Shown: positions 18,901 through 26,684, counted from the first letter of the stretch. The stretch: DNA of 63,575 nucleotides from Bacillus albus (GCF_001884185.1 NZ_MAOE01000123.1:1-63575), one strand, 5' to 3'. The notes: generated from the sequence alone by a model not told the origin. Translations and numbers: made by a program.

Positions 18901-19381
18901 GCAGAAGCAAAACCATCTTTGGTCGACCTGTTATAACTTGCAACTTCTCTTCTATGTACTTTGGATTCTCCCTTATTAATTCCCTAAGAAAAACATCTGC
19001 TTCATTTACAGAACGGGAAAGATTCGTTAAATACTTACACGCCAATTCTACAAGACTATCAAATGCAAGACCGCTTTTTTCAAAATAAACTTTTATATCT
19101 GGAAAACTCATATGTGAAAAGCGTACGAGAAGAACGTTCAACAGTTGATCTTCCAGCAAGTAATAAAATAAACGAAAAAAACCTGCGTCTTGCTTATACG
19201 TTTCCCTAAAATCACTCATAAACTGCCAAGCAAAATCACTACGTTTATTGTCACGAATCGTCGTTTGTTCTATATGTTTTAAGACTTCTTCATCTCTCGT
19301 CTGTAAGTAACGTAACGCTAATTCCTCTTGTTCTCCTGTTATATTAAGATGTTGAAACAACTGATATGTACTGACTGCCAT
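15953..19381 (-). CDS. DUF4132 / HEAT-repeat protein (YehI/MolR-like)
   Basis: Protein of 1142 residues, the first gene of the operon. Residues ~1-850 are helical repeats of HEAT/Armadillo type (for example DSSKKVRTAAVEFLTKDV and HKQVRSAAKEALSLAA). The C-terminal ~150 residues have the DUF4132 pattern, with FGGIQINGRSLFGKL and KYGWNRGSVEDAGVYYSF near 1020-1060. E. coli YehI and MolR, of similar size, head the equivalent cluster. No signal peptide is present. A scaffold or substrate-binding role is suggested by the repeats. Older links of molR to molybdate regulation do not by themselves show function here. Confidence 0.85.
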   Translation of the reverse strand: MAVSTYQLFQHLNITGEQEELALRYLQTRDEEVLKHIEQTTIRDNKRSDFAWQFMSDFRETYKQDAGFFRLFYYLLEDQLLNVLLVRFSHMSFPDIKVYFEKSGLAFDSLVELACKYLTNLSRSVNEADVFLRELIRENPKYIEEKLQVITGRPKMVLLLHMLDADYERFLTYSSLLEEELQEHAEFILKLDGDREKIELAKRYVRGESDSEVTVGSSLPDVTWHLLFRIYQHSNVARRYIDLLAKRSVKNFMDYATDHVCHVLDQFGNHVRTRSFDKQAYETSLNLCEQFGVSEERFFAYRLTWRHLGVFNSDKVYEYQLLLRMVEEQPEFVQRTLQYLSQSYYLFVVMLLAEKGYEFNRKRLREEFLMIALESESSDIRDTYRDYLVGKLSFEDMKQVLESSKQQNNYRGMSVLAIALLWDIEEAVKREAALKLQFGNDYNYKLYELLQQYSHKEGSLERMLEDLLSYGLSKEKLVYYSVKQAARHSKEESKAKEALVRLFVKEQAYVTGVFTEYSVDERIFILDELAKYDAVKTRALLIQSLGDSSKKVRTAAVEFLTKDVEAADDVAKELNSRKKVVRENVMQILLYYKSEKYTQLVQEALKEKKNASLMEKFAPLIGDEDIEGVSGSIEAFCTRILTPQKRNALVQWIGFEPQIRLRDSDTIADTTLPLAYFQQYVSESVILKKEAAEMIAAALNEQDLKENIQAIYQLWVSQGAEAKKRGILSMYGIYSDDEMALLLKKQIDEWAVGMRGAIAAAAVQALALSSSYLALMTINTMAFKYKHKQVRSAAKEALSLAAKTRGITEEELEDQLVPDLGFNKHGEKTIDYGSRAFTAYLTPNLKIELKTEEGKRIKSLPKPNAKDHVEKAEEAKVELSSIKKQLRSIISMQTQRLETALSLNRYWSQHTWKSLFVENPIMQQFAISLIWGEYKEGTLVAMFRYMEDGTFNTIDEEEHEPTPDTVIGLIHPLELSEEERELWKEQLEDYEVIQPFPQIVREVFLAEEDEKVTVERFGGIQINGRSLFGKLTKYGWNRGSVEDAGVYYSFYKEDTRAGLGAELAFEGAPVGYEEEDDVCLFEIQFYKAGTVSRGSYSYDEVDDARRIVPKQVPERFFSEILYDIKRTTESNLGHDENWRSKR

Positions 19382-19930
19382 CTTCTCTGCCTCCCTAGTT
19401 CTTTTATAAATTCATCGTTATATCATTTATCTATCATAATAACTACCATCTCACATGTCTGAAATTTCAGATACAGAAATACGGAATATATTTACATTAT
19501 TAGTATATCACATCACCCGAAAAAGAACATACGTTTCCTTTCGGAATTTCATATTTATTTAAAACAACCAATGAAGATTTGGTTTAGAGGTAAACACAAG
19601 TAATCAAAATTTTTATCAAAAGTGAGATAAAGTGGACCTTTCAGAATTACCTTTATACAATGAAACTGAGTATATCTTTTATCCAGTTCTATTCTTCTTT
19701 CATTATATTTATTGTGTACGTTCATATAGTGTATATCGTTCTAATGCAAAGAAAGATATATATATATTTCTATAAGGGTCTATTTTAGGTCTCACGACAT
19801 CACAGTCACACTAAGAAAAGCCAATACCCCGAGATAAGAAAATTGGTATACTCAGCAAAAAATGCACATTTTTTGTTCTGAGGTGCTATCAAATTACAAG
19901 TCCACCTCTCACAAAAAACAGGATAAAAAA
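19382..19930. other. intergenic region between the DUF4132 operon and nheC
   Basis: About 550 bp without a gene. It must hold the promoter of the six-gene operon, and it contains the dyad at 19458-19471. A GAGGTG/CACCTC stem at 19880-19909 lies after the nheC terminator. No coding frame with a ribosome-binding site was found. Confidence 0.45.
19458..19471. promoter_or_regulatory. 14-bp perfect dyad upstream of the DUF4132 operon
   Basis: TCTGAAATTTCAGA is a perfect palindrome 77 bp before the DUF4132 start, in the expected promoter region. It has the size of a repressor operator. No regulator gene is adjacent, and no convincing -35/-10 pair could be fixed around it. Confidence 0.4.
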
Positions 19931-19957
19931 TAAACAGCGGAACTAGTCCACTGTTTA
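19931..19957 (-). terminator. terminator overlapping the nheC stop codon
   Basis: TAAACAGCGGA (19931-19941) pairs with 19947-19957 with one mismatch and is followed on the minus strand by a T-rich run (ATTTTTTATCC). The right arm includes the nheC stop codon. Confidence 0.82.
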
Positions 19958-21034
19958 CTGCGCCACGCCTTCATGTAATTTTTCTGTATAATCTTTTACA
20001 TCTTTCCAGCTATCTTTTGCTGTATGTAAATCTTCTTTTATGAAGGTAAATTCTTCAGGGCTGATTCCTTTTACGTTTTGTAGTAAATTATTATATTTTG
20101 CCCCTACTGTATACCATTGATTTGATATATTTTGCAATGCTGTAATTGCTGCATCAATCGTTTCAGTCATATTTGTTGTTTTATTTTTTACATCTGTCAA
20201 TATCACCACTTCTGCTTGTGCACCAGAAATTCTATCCTTTAAACTAGCGATTTCTCGTTCTGCATTTGCGATATCTTTTTTCGCAATGGCAATCATCGGT
20301 CCGCCAGCAAGACATGTAATTAATGCTACGCAAAGTACGCCACCAGCAATGACCATATCATTACTCTTTTTGATCGAATCGTTATATGTATTGATTTGTT
20401 GCTCTAGAGCGGGGATACCAGCATTCGTACTTGCCAAAATCGAGGTTAGTTGATTTGTATCCTCTTTAAAGCTATTTGTATCTTTCGCCATTCTATCACG
20501 AAAGGCTTTCAAATCTCCTAATAATACATCTACCTCATTTTGATTCTTTACAATATCCGCATACAATTTTTCTAAATCCGCTTTCAACTTTACGCTATCT
20601 TTTTGATCAATCGCAATTAGCATGCTATTATAATACGTTTGAAAAGTATTATTGTAATTAATAATATTTTGATCTGTTTTCATAATTTGTGGCTTCATAT
20701 GATCTAACCAATACGCCGCGTTAATTTTTGCATCTCGTTGGTGCTGAATCATATTTCCTTTAAACTCACTCTTAATCGAACTTATTTTACTCAAATCAGT
20801 CTCTTGCTGATTTTGAATTAATTTTGCATAGGAGTCCATTGCGAATATGCTCGATGTCGTTTGCGCCATTACATCTTGGAATCCAGCTGGCCCTAACGAA
20901 TAATTTTTCGCACTTTCTTGCAATGTTTTTACGTTTTGTTCTGCTGCAAAAGGATGTAAAGGAAATACATTACTCGTTGCCACCCCAGCAATCATTACCG
21001 TTAAAAGACATTTTTTATAAAATCTTTTCTGCAT
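19955..21034 (-). CDS. nheC: non-haemolytic enterotoxin component NheC
   Basis: Third subunit of the tripartite Nhe pore-forming toxin, 359 residues with an N-terminal signal peptide of about 30 residues. It belongs to the ClyA/HblB-like alpha-helical pore-former family. A single short hydrophobic segment near residues 228-252 (VIAGGVLCVALITCLAGG) would be the membrane hairpin. It shares the IINYN...YY and ALQNISNQWYT blocks with NheB. The start is ATG 21034 (MQKRFYKK), with AGGTGA upstream; a GTG nine bases earlier lies inside the Shine-Dalgarno. The gene is separated from nheB by 259 bp because of a bcr1 insertion. NheC is known to be needed in small amounts relative to NheA and NheB. Confidence 0.97.
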   Translation of the reverse strand: MQKRFYKKCLLTVMIAGVATSNVFPLHPFAAEQNVKTLQESAKNYSLGPAGFQDVMAQTTSSIFAMDSYAKLIQNQQETDLSKISSIKSEFKGNMIQHQRDAKINAAYWLDHMKPQIMKTDQNIINYNNTFQTYYNSMLIAIDQKDSVKLKADLEKLYADIVKNQNEVDVLLGDLKAFRDRMAKDTNSFKEDTNQLTSILASTNAGIPALEQQINTYNDSIKKSNDMVIAGGVLCVALITCLAGGPMIAIAKKDIANAEREIASLKDRISGAQAEVVILTDVKNKTTNMTETIDAAITALQNISNQWYTVGAKYNNLLQNVKGISPEEFTFIKEDLHTAKDSWKDVKDYTEKLHEGVAQ

Positions 21035-21062
21035 ACTTTTCACCTATTTTCTTTATAAGGGT

Positions 21063-21219
21063 ATAAAGTGAAACTTTAATCAGTGGGGGTTTTCTTCATC
21101 CCCCACTGATTATTAGTTGAACCAATCGGACTTTTATGGGCAGTTGATCCCCCACCTAACTTCTTTGCTTTCGCTGAATTTTGAGGTGGGGATCTTACTG
21201 CCCATTAAAGTGGGATAAA
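21063..21219. repeat. bcr1-type repeat, copy C, inserted between nheB and nheC
   Basis: A 157-bp unit flanked by ATAAA at 21063-21067 and 21215-21219, which look like a target-site duplication. It differs from copy A (9200) at roughly ten positions, several of them paired changes that keep the stems. Removing the 147-bp core plus one ATAAA would shorten the nheB-nheC spacer from 259 to 107 bp. Confidence 0.88.
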
Positions 21220-21249
21220 AAGCTCCTGCTTACAACTGAACAGGAGCTT
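21220..21249 (-). terminator. inverted repeat / attenuator between nheB and nheC
   Basis: AAGCTCCTG (21220-21228) pairs with CAGGAGCTT (21241-21249), and on the minus strand TTTAT follows, giving an intrinsic-terminator shape. An inverted repeat between nheB and nheC is described for this operon and is thought to keep nheC expression low. Here the bcr1 element begins inside the T tract. Confidence 0.75.
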
Positions 21250-21293
21250 CAAATCTTTCATCAATACGTAACGCTCTAACGATCCGTATTTGA

Positions 21294-22502
21294 TTAAGCT
21301 TTTTTCGTATCTACTACTTTAATATCTTCAGCATAAATCTTTTCTGCATAGTCTTTAATGTTTTTCCAGCTATCTTTCGCAATGTTTAAATCTTCTTTAA
21401 TGAAAACAAGGTCATTCGGACTAATTGAATCTACATTTTGAAGTAAAGAATTGTATTTTGATCCCATTGTGTACCATTGGTTTGAAATGTTTTGCAACGC
21501 TGTAATTGCAGTATCAATTGTATTTGTTAAATACTCCGTTTGTGTTTTAATGTTGGTTAACCCAGCTACTTCTAATTGAGCAGTTGTAACTTGTCCTGTT
21601 ATTTTTTGAATTTCAGCTTGTGCATTATCAAGTTCTTTCTTCGCTAATACGATACCAGCTGTACCACCGCCTACAGCTGCTGCACCACCTGCAATTAACG
21701 CGACTCCTAGCGGCGTTCCTGCACCTGTAGCAATCACTACTGCACCACCGATAATTGCAATTGGTCCTAAAGCTGTTGCAACAGATGAACCGATAATAAT
21801 TGCATTATATTTACTAATTGCTTCATTGTACGTTGTAATTTGATTTTGCAGAAGCGGAATTCCAGCATCTTGACTAGCTAATATAGATGTAATTTGATTT
21901 GCATCACCTTTGAAGTTTTGCGTATCGGACGTCATTTTGTTTCGGAATTTTTTTAAGTCTTCTACTAATTGATCTACTTGCGCTTTATTTTCATTAATAC
22001 TACTTGATAATCTAGTTAACCCTTTCGTAAGAGTCGCTTTATCCTTCGCATCCACCGCAGCAACTAAAGTATCGTAATAGTTTTGGAATTTCGTATTGTA
22101 GTTAATGATATTTTGATTCGTTGAAATAAGCTGTGGCTTTAATACATCTAACCATTGCTTCGCATTTCCTCTAGCTGTATCTTGGTGCTGAATTACTTTC
22201 CCTTTTAAAGTCGCATCAACAGACGATACATTACCAAAGTTAACATTACCTTGTTTAATAATTGTTAAAGCGTACAGATCCATTACTAAAGCGTTTGAAC
22301 CTGTTCTTTCCATTGCATCTTTTAGGCCTTCTGGTCCTAATGAGTATTCTTCATAGTCATTATAAACTTTTGCTACCGCATGAACTGGAGCTTGTTTCAC
22401 TGTACTTTCAGCTGCATACGTATGAGCTGGTATAATGTTTCCTGCTGCAAATACTGCCATAAGTGCTGATAGAGCCATTACTTTATAAGGTTTTTTTGTC
22501 AT
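21294..22502 (-). CDS. nheB: non-haemolytic enterotoxin component NheB
   Basis: Secreted 402-residue subunit of Nhe that binds cells with NheC before NheA joins. A signal peptide covers residues 1-30, ending THTYA-like before AESTVK. A long hydrophobic stretch at about 235-287 (two segments with GGAVVIATGAG and LIAGGAAAVGGG) forms the membrane hairpin typical of ClyA/Hbl-family toxins. The C-terminus holds the ALQNISNQWYT and FIKEDLNIAKDSWK blocks shared with NheC. The gene follows nheA after 31 bp and is co-transcribed. It is close to the described NheB length and sequence, with no damage. Confidence 0.98.
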   Translation of the reverse strand: MTKKPYKVMALSALMAVFAAGNIIPAHTYAAESTVKQAPVHAVAKVYNDYEEYSLGPEGLKDAMERTGSNALVMDLYALTIIKQGNVNFGNVSSVDATLKGKVIQHQDTARGNAKQWLDVLKPQLISTNQNIINYNTKFQNYYDTLVAAVDAKDKATLTKGLTRLSSSINENKAQVDQLVEDLKKFRNKMTSDTQNFKGDANQITSILASQDAGIPLLQNQITTYNEAISKYNAIIIGSSVATALGPIAIIGGAVVIATGAGTPLGVALIAGGAAAVGGGTAGIVLAKKELDNAQAEIQKITGQVTTAQLEVAGLTNIKTQTEYLTNTIDTAITALQNISNQWYTMGSKYNSLLQNVDSISPNDLVFIKEDLNIAKDSWKNIKDYAEKIYAEDIKVVDTKKA

Positions 22503-22533
22503 TTTTCTTCTCTCCCTATACCGTTACTTATTT

Positions 22534-23694
22534 TTAATGTACTTCAACGTTTGTAACGTAATCTTCAAATTGATTCGTTTGTTTATTCATTTCATCACTT
22601 ACTTTTTTAATTTGGTTGAAATGTTTTTGTAGTAAACTACTATCTGTATATGTGCCTTCTTCAACATTCTTTTGAATTTGGATCATATTATTGTTTAGAA
22701 CTTTCCAATCTGTTAATAACGTTTCTAAAGTTGTAATTTGACGATCGATTAGTTCTGTAAAGCTACTTACTTGATCTTCAACGAATGTAATTTGTGTCGC
22801 CTCTGCTTCAGTTTGTGATAATTTTTGAATAAGTGGTAGTAGCTCTTTTTGCTTTTGCTGAATGCGGAGAGCTGCTTCCCTCGTTTGACTATCGGCAGCA
22901 TTTACAATTTCATTACTTAAAGTACCGATAGAAACGAAATCAATTGTTTTCGTTTGTGCAGTTTGATTTGTAATTGTAAATACTTGTTTGCCGATATTAA
23001 TAGAACCTTTAATAATTTCTTGAGGTCTGTTCAATATAGTAGTTAGTTCAGCTTGAATTTCCCCTTGAATTCTTTTAATATCTTCTCTTAACTTCACAAT
23101 ATCTCCACTTGATCCTTGTAGTGTCTTTATTGCTTCATCAGCCTTTATCGATAAGTTATTACTATCTTTGTCTAATACTGTTTTAAATCGATTTAGCTCT
23201 AATAAATCTTGCTCCATACTCTCTTGGATGCTTTGTACTTGCAATTGTAATTTTCCATATGCATTTGTAAAATCTGCTTTTGCCTGCTCATCTTCATTTA
23301 CGTTTCCTGCTAATTCATAGAGCTTACTATAGTAACTATTAAATCGAGTACTATATCTCATCATCTCTTGATTTAAGTCGATTAGCTTTGGATTATATTC
23401 ATCAATCCACTCTCTTACATTTGCCTTCGCAAACTTTTGATGATTCGTCAAACTACTCATCGCATTCACTTTAATGTCTGGCTGTTGTAAGATAACTAAT
23501 CCGTATGCTTGTATAAGTGGTGACTGTGATCCTAACATTCTAATTGAATTAGATAATGTATTTGGAGCAATTACATTTTGTACATATACTGTTTTCACTT
23601 CTGATTGCCCCTCCTCAGTGTAAGCGCTTACAGGAATGAAGCAACTCGTAGATACTGCCGTAACCAATAACCCTGTAATTAAAGTCTTTTTCAC
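22534..23694 (-). CDS. nheA: non-haemolytic enterotoxin component NheA
   Basis: Secreted 386-residue subunit of Nhe, the last to join the NheB/NheC complex on the target membrane. A signal peptide of about 24-26 residues is followed by [11 protein letters not shown]. Long helices fill the rest, with a weakly hydrophobic beta-tongue region near residues 230-265 ([12 protein letters not shown]). The start is GTG 23694, preceded by AGGAGG. The gene is first in nheABC, behind a leader of nearly 500 nt and a PlcR-dependent promoter. It is distinguished from Hbl proteins by direct recognition of the sequence. Confidence 0.98.
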
Positions 23695-23779
23695 TTTAAC
23701 TCCTCCTATGTATTAGCAACTATTACTATCGCATTTTACTATTCTATTTTCTTGCATAAAATTTGAGATGGTTAAAATA

Positions 23780-23791
23780 GAGAACGTTCTC
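23780..23791. promoter_or_regulatory. 12-bp palindrome in the nheA leader
   Basis: GAGAACGTTCTC is a perfect dyad 86 bp upstream of nheA, inside the transcribed leader. It does not have the spacing of a LexA box (GAAC-N4-GTTC). It may be an operator or a small RNA stem; no factor is assigned. Confidence 0.3.
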
Positions 23792-24188
23792 ACCGCGATC
23801 CATATACGAACCATCACTCCCAACCTTTATTGCTACAGCACTTACTTATTGTTATAAAACTTTTCACATGTGCTTAGTATGAATAACATTGCATAAATTT
23901 TCTATTCCAACTCATTTCTCACATTCATACAGTGAATATATTACACAAAAATACTATTCATTTTAGACTAATCCACGTAGAAAAATATGAAATTTCGTTT
24001 TGTTTCCATATAAGTTTTGTACTGTAAGGTCATTTAAACACAGCTATTTATATAACGTAAAGAAGTATTTTCATTCCCTTTATTTTCAAGCTTTATTGTC
24101 CTTATTCCAAAATATAATCGTCTTCACTTTTTTAATTGAAATATCCATATATCACAACAAAAACCTCTACTTATTTACAGATACAAAA

Positions 24189-24231
24189 ATTATATCAATA
24201 TAATTTTTACACTCATATGCAATTATGCATA
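24189..24231 (-). promoter_or_regulatory. PlcR box and -10 of the nhe operon
   Basis: TATGCAATTATGCATA (24216-24231) matches the PlcR consensus TATGNANNNNTNCATA exactly. On the minus strand TATAAT (24189-24194) lies about 22 bp further on, as in PlcR-activated promoters. The start of nheA is about 490 nt downstream. PlcR with its PapR peptide activates virulence genes in this species group. Confidence 0.88.
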
Positions 24232-24244
24232 GTGTATACACAAA

Positions 24245-24276
24245 AAGGATAGCTTCACTTTCATGAAGCTATCCTT
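24245..24276 (-). terminator. terminator of kimA
   Basis: AAGGATAGCTTCA and its complement (24245-24257, 24264-24276) form a 13-bp stem, followed on the minus strand by TTTTTGTG. It lies 12 bp after the stop codon. Confidence 0.85.
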
Positions 24277-24287
24277 AAAAAATCTTC

Positions 24288-26114
24288 TTACTTTTTCAAA
24301 TGATATGGAACTGTCGTAATAACAACATTTCTTTTATAAAGTAAATACGCACGAATGAGTAAACTAGACTGATTATGAAGAATGTTATGCCAACCTTTTT
24401 TCGGTATGAACTGCGGTATCACGACCGTAACGCGGTAATTTGATTCACTCGCTTTATATTGCACTGTATCAATAAACTTTGTTAGCGGTTGAATAATACT
24501 TCTATAATGAGAATGTAAGGTAACAAGTCTTACTTCAGGTTGCCACTTCTTCCATTTCTCTTCAAATTTCTTTTCCTCTTCTCTGTCAAAAGCAACATAT
24601 ACAGCGATAACTTGATCTGCTGAAAGAGACTTTGCATAGTTCAATGAGTTTTCTACCACATGTGTCATACCAGCTACAGGAACGACAATTACATTTCCTT
24701 CAATCGGAACAATCCGTTCACAAGTTTTTAAACTTAGTTGGTCTCCTACTGCATCATAATGCTTCTTAATTCGGTGGAACAAGAAGATAATAACAGGTAA
24801 GAAAATAAGGATTGACCAAACTTGTGCGAATTTAGTTAAAAAGAACATAATCATTACGATAAAACTAATGACTGCTCCAATTAAATTGACCGTTAATCGA
24901 AAAGCCCATCCTTCAGGCTTTTCACGAAGCCATTTTAATACCATCCCCGTTTGAGAAAGTGTAAATGGAATAAATACACCTACTGCATATAGCGGAATTA
25001 AATGTTCTGTTTGTCCTTGGAAAGCTACAATTAAAATAATCGAAGCAACTCCAAGTATAATAATACCGTTTGAGTAACCTAGGCGGTCTCCTCTAATCGT
25101 AAACATTCTCGGTATAAATTTATCTTTTGCAAGGTTAACTGCTAATAGTGGAAATGCAGAATAACCTGTATTAGCAGCAAGAATTAATATTAAAGCCGTT
25201 GTACCTTGTATGAAATAGTACATGAAATTACGTCCAAAAGTTTGTTCAGCAATTTGTGAAACAACTGTTACTTCTTTACTTGGAGTAATTCCGTAATAAT
25301 AAGCTAAGAAAACAATTCCTGAAAATAAAACGGCAAGTAATGCACCCATTGCAAGCAATGTTTTCGCAGCATTGTTAGGTGCAGGATCCTTAAAGTTTGG
25401 AATTGCGTTAGAGATCGCCTCAACACCTGTTAAAGCCGAACTACCTGATGCAAATGCTCGTAACAGTAAGAACAAGCTAATACCCGCAACCGGAGTTCCA
25501 ATTGGCGTGTGTAATGTCGGTGAAACTTGACCAGTTATAATATTATATATACCTACACCAATTAATATAAATAGTGCTAGAACAAATAAATAAACAGGAT
25601 ATGCTAAAACGGAAGCTGATTCCGTTACCCCTCTCAAATTTAATATCGTAATAAATATAACAAATATAATTGCAATGATTACATTATGTGCATGTAAACT
25701 AGGAAAAGCTGATGTGAGCGCATCTGTACCTGCTGATACACTTACCGCAACAGTTAAAATATAATCGACTAATAAAGATCCTCCAGCTATTAACCCTGGA
25801 TTCATCCCTAAATTTTCTTTTGATACAACATACGCGCCTCCGCCATGCGGATAAGCAAAAATAATTTGACGATAGGATAAAATAAGGGCTGTCAATAATA
25901 CTAATACCCCAACGGCGATCGGAATTGAATACCAATAAGCAATCGCCCCAAGACCTGCTAAAGCAATTAAAATTTGCTCTGGTCCGTATGCAACCGATGA
26001 CAATGCGTCAGAAGATAAAATGGCTAATGCCTTCGTTTTATTGAGCTTTTGTTCTCCAAGCTCAGTTGATTTTAACGGTCTTCCAATTAAAAATCTTTTA
26101 ATAGATGAAACCAA
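24288..26114 (-). CDS. kimA: KimA-type high-affinity potassium transporter (APC superfamily)
   Basis: Membrane protein of 608 residues with about twelve helices over residues 1-470 and a ~130-residue cytosolic C-terminal domain. It corresponds in length and sequence to B. subtilis KimA (YdaO), a proton-coupled potassium importer inhibited by c-di-AMP. Landmarks are ILSSDALSSVAYGPEQ in helix 1 and FAYPHGGGAY in helix 3. The start is TTG 26114 behind GGAGAG. A c-di-AMP riboswitch and terminator precede it, which strongly supports the potassium role over generic amino-acid transport. It is transcribed alone, downstream of the nhe promoter region. Confidence 0.92.
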   Translation of the reverse strand: MVSSIKRFLIGRPLKSTELGEQKLNKTKALAILSSDALSSVAYGPEQILIALAGLGAIAYWYSIPIAVGVLVLLTALILSYRQIIFAYPHGGGAYVVSKENLGMNPGLIAGGSLLVDYILTVAVSVSAGTDALTSAFPSLHAHNVIIAIIFVIFITILNLRGVTESASVLAYPVYLFVLALFILIGVGIYNIITGQVSPTLHTPIGTPVAGISLFLLLRAFASGSSALTGVEAISNAIPNFKDPAPNNAAKTLLAMGALLAVLFSGIVFLAYYYGITPSKEVTVVSQIAEQTFGRNFMYYFIQGTTALILILAANTGYSAFPLLAVNLAKDKFIPRMFTIRGDRLGYSNGIIILGVASIILIVAFQGQTEHLIPLYAVGVFIPFTLSQTGMVLKWLREKPEGWAFRLTVNLIGAVISFIVMIMFFLTKFAQVWSILIFLPVIIFLFHRIKKHYDAVGDQLSLKTCERIVPIEGNVIVVPVAGMTHVVENSLNYAKSLSADQVIAVYVAFDREEEKKFEEKWKKWQPEVRLVTLHSHYRSIIQPLTKFIDTVQYKASESNYRVTVVIPQFIPKKGWHNILHNQSSLLIRAYLLYKRNVVITTVPYHLKK

Positions 26115-26192
26115 TGCTGTCCACTCTCCAATAATTTTGTACGAACTTTTCTGCTAGTTACAGCGGATAAACGATTTCTTCAGAAAACAAAA

Positions 26193-26232
26193 AATGTCTA
26201 CAAGCCATAACGAAATAGACTTGTAGACATTA
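26193..26232 (-). terminator. riboswitch-controlled terminator upstream of kimA
   Basis: AATGTCTACAAG pairs with CTTGTAGACATT across 26193-26232 and is followed on the minus strand by TTTTTTGTTTTC. It lies between the c-di-AMP aptamer and kimA and is the expression platform. Confidence 0.88.
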
Positions 26233-26255
26233 TATTTTTTGTCGCACAAGCTCCA

Positions 26256-26405
26256 CCTTCCTTCTCAATATAACGCTTACGAGGTTAGCTGTCGGATTCG
26301 GGCCTATGAGTAGCCCTACCTTTTTCAAGGATTCACCCCATTGGATTAAGAACTAATCCATAAGAACGGGTCCCCCGTACCATGCGGTTTCAGCGATTTA
26401 GAAAA
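26256..26405 (-). promoter_or_regulatory. c-di-AMP riboswitch (ydaO-yuaA class)
   Basis: On the minus strand the conserved blocks appear in order: ATCGCTGAAACC, the GGGGGACCC segment, GGGGTGAATCCTTGAAAAAGG, AGGGCTACTC, CCGAATCCGACAGCTAACCTC and GTAAGCGT near 26270. These are hallmarks of the ydaO aptamer. Binding of c-di-AMP favours the downstream terminator, so potassium uptake is switched off when c-di-AMP (a potassium signal) is high. Confidence 0.95.
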
Positions 26406-26544
26406 TTGAAACTGTGGATTATAATACTCCTTTATTTTCAAAATGTAAACAAAAATTTTTAAAAAGACAAAATTTAAATGATTGCGCATAATCCGCTGGT
26501 AATTATACATAATGAATACTAAAAAATTGATAAAGGAGACTCAT

Positions 26545-26673
26545 ATGTCTAAAGAAAAGAAGCCTATTTTTTCCGATTCCTATTTAGATGCATTAGCAAA
26601 TGAAATTAATCAATTATACGGTAAACGTGAACAGGAAATAAATTTGACAGATAGAACGAAAAGAAATAAATAA
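26545..26673 (+). CDS. small hypothetical protein (42 aa)
   Basis: Short ORF with a good AAAGGAG seven bases before the ATG and its own terminator directly downstream. The 42 residues begin MSKEKKPIFSDSYLDALANE and end TDRTKRNK. They are hydrophilic and probably helical, with no membrane segment. It is divergent from the kimA riboswitch. I do not recognise the family; the signals around it argue for a real gene. Confidence 0.68.
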   Translation: MSKEKKPIFSDSYLDALANEINQLYGKREQEINLTDRTKRNK

Positions 26674-26684
26674 GTTGTCATAAA

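Noticed and set aside
9617-19381. VMAP-type ternary conflict system
   Set aside because: VWA and MoxR are present, but I see no trypsin-like protease, caspase or STAND effector; the gene set fits the yeh cluster instead.
19955-23694. Haemolysin BL (hbl) operon
   Set aside because: The lengths (386, 402, 359 aa), gene order and sequence match NheA, NheB and NheC; Hbl has different sizes and order.
23780-23791. LexA (SOS) box in the nheA leader
   Set aside because: The half sites GAAC and GTTC abut, whereas LexA of Bacillus needs four bases between them.
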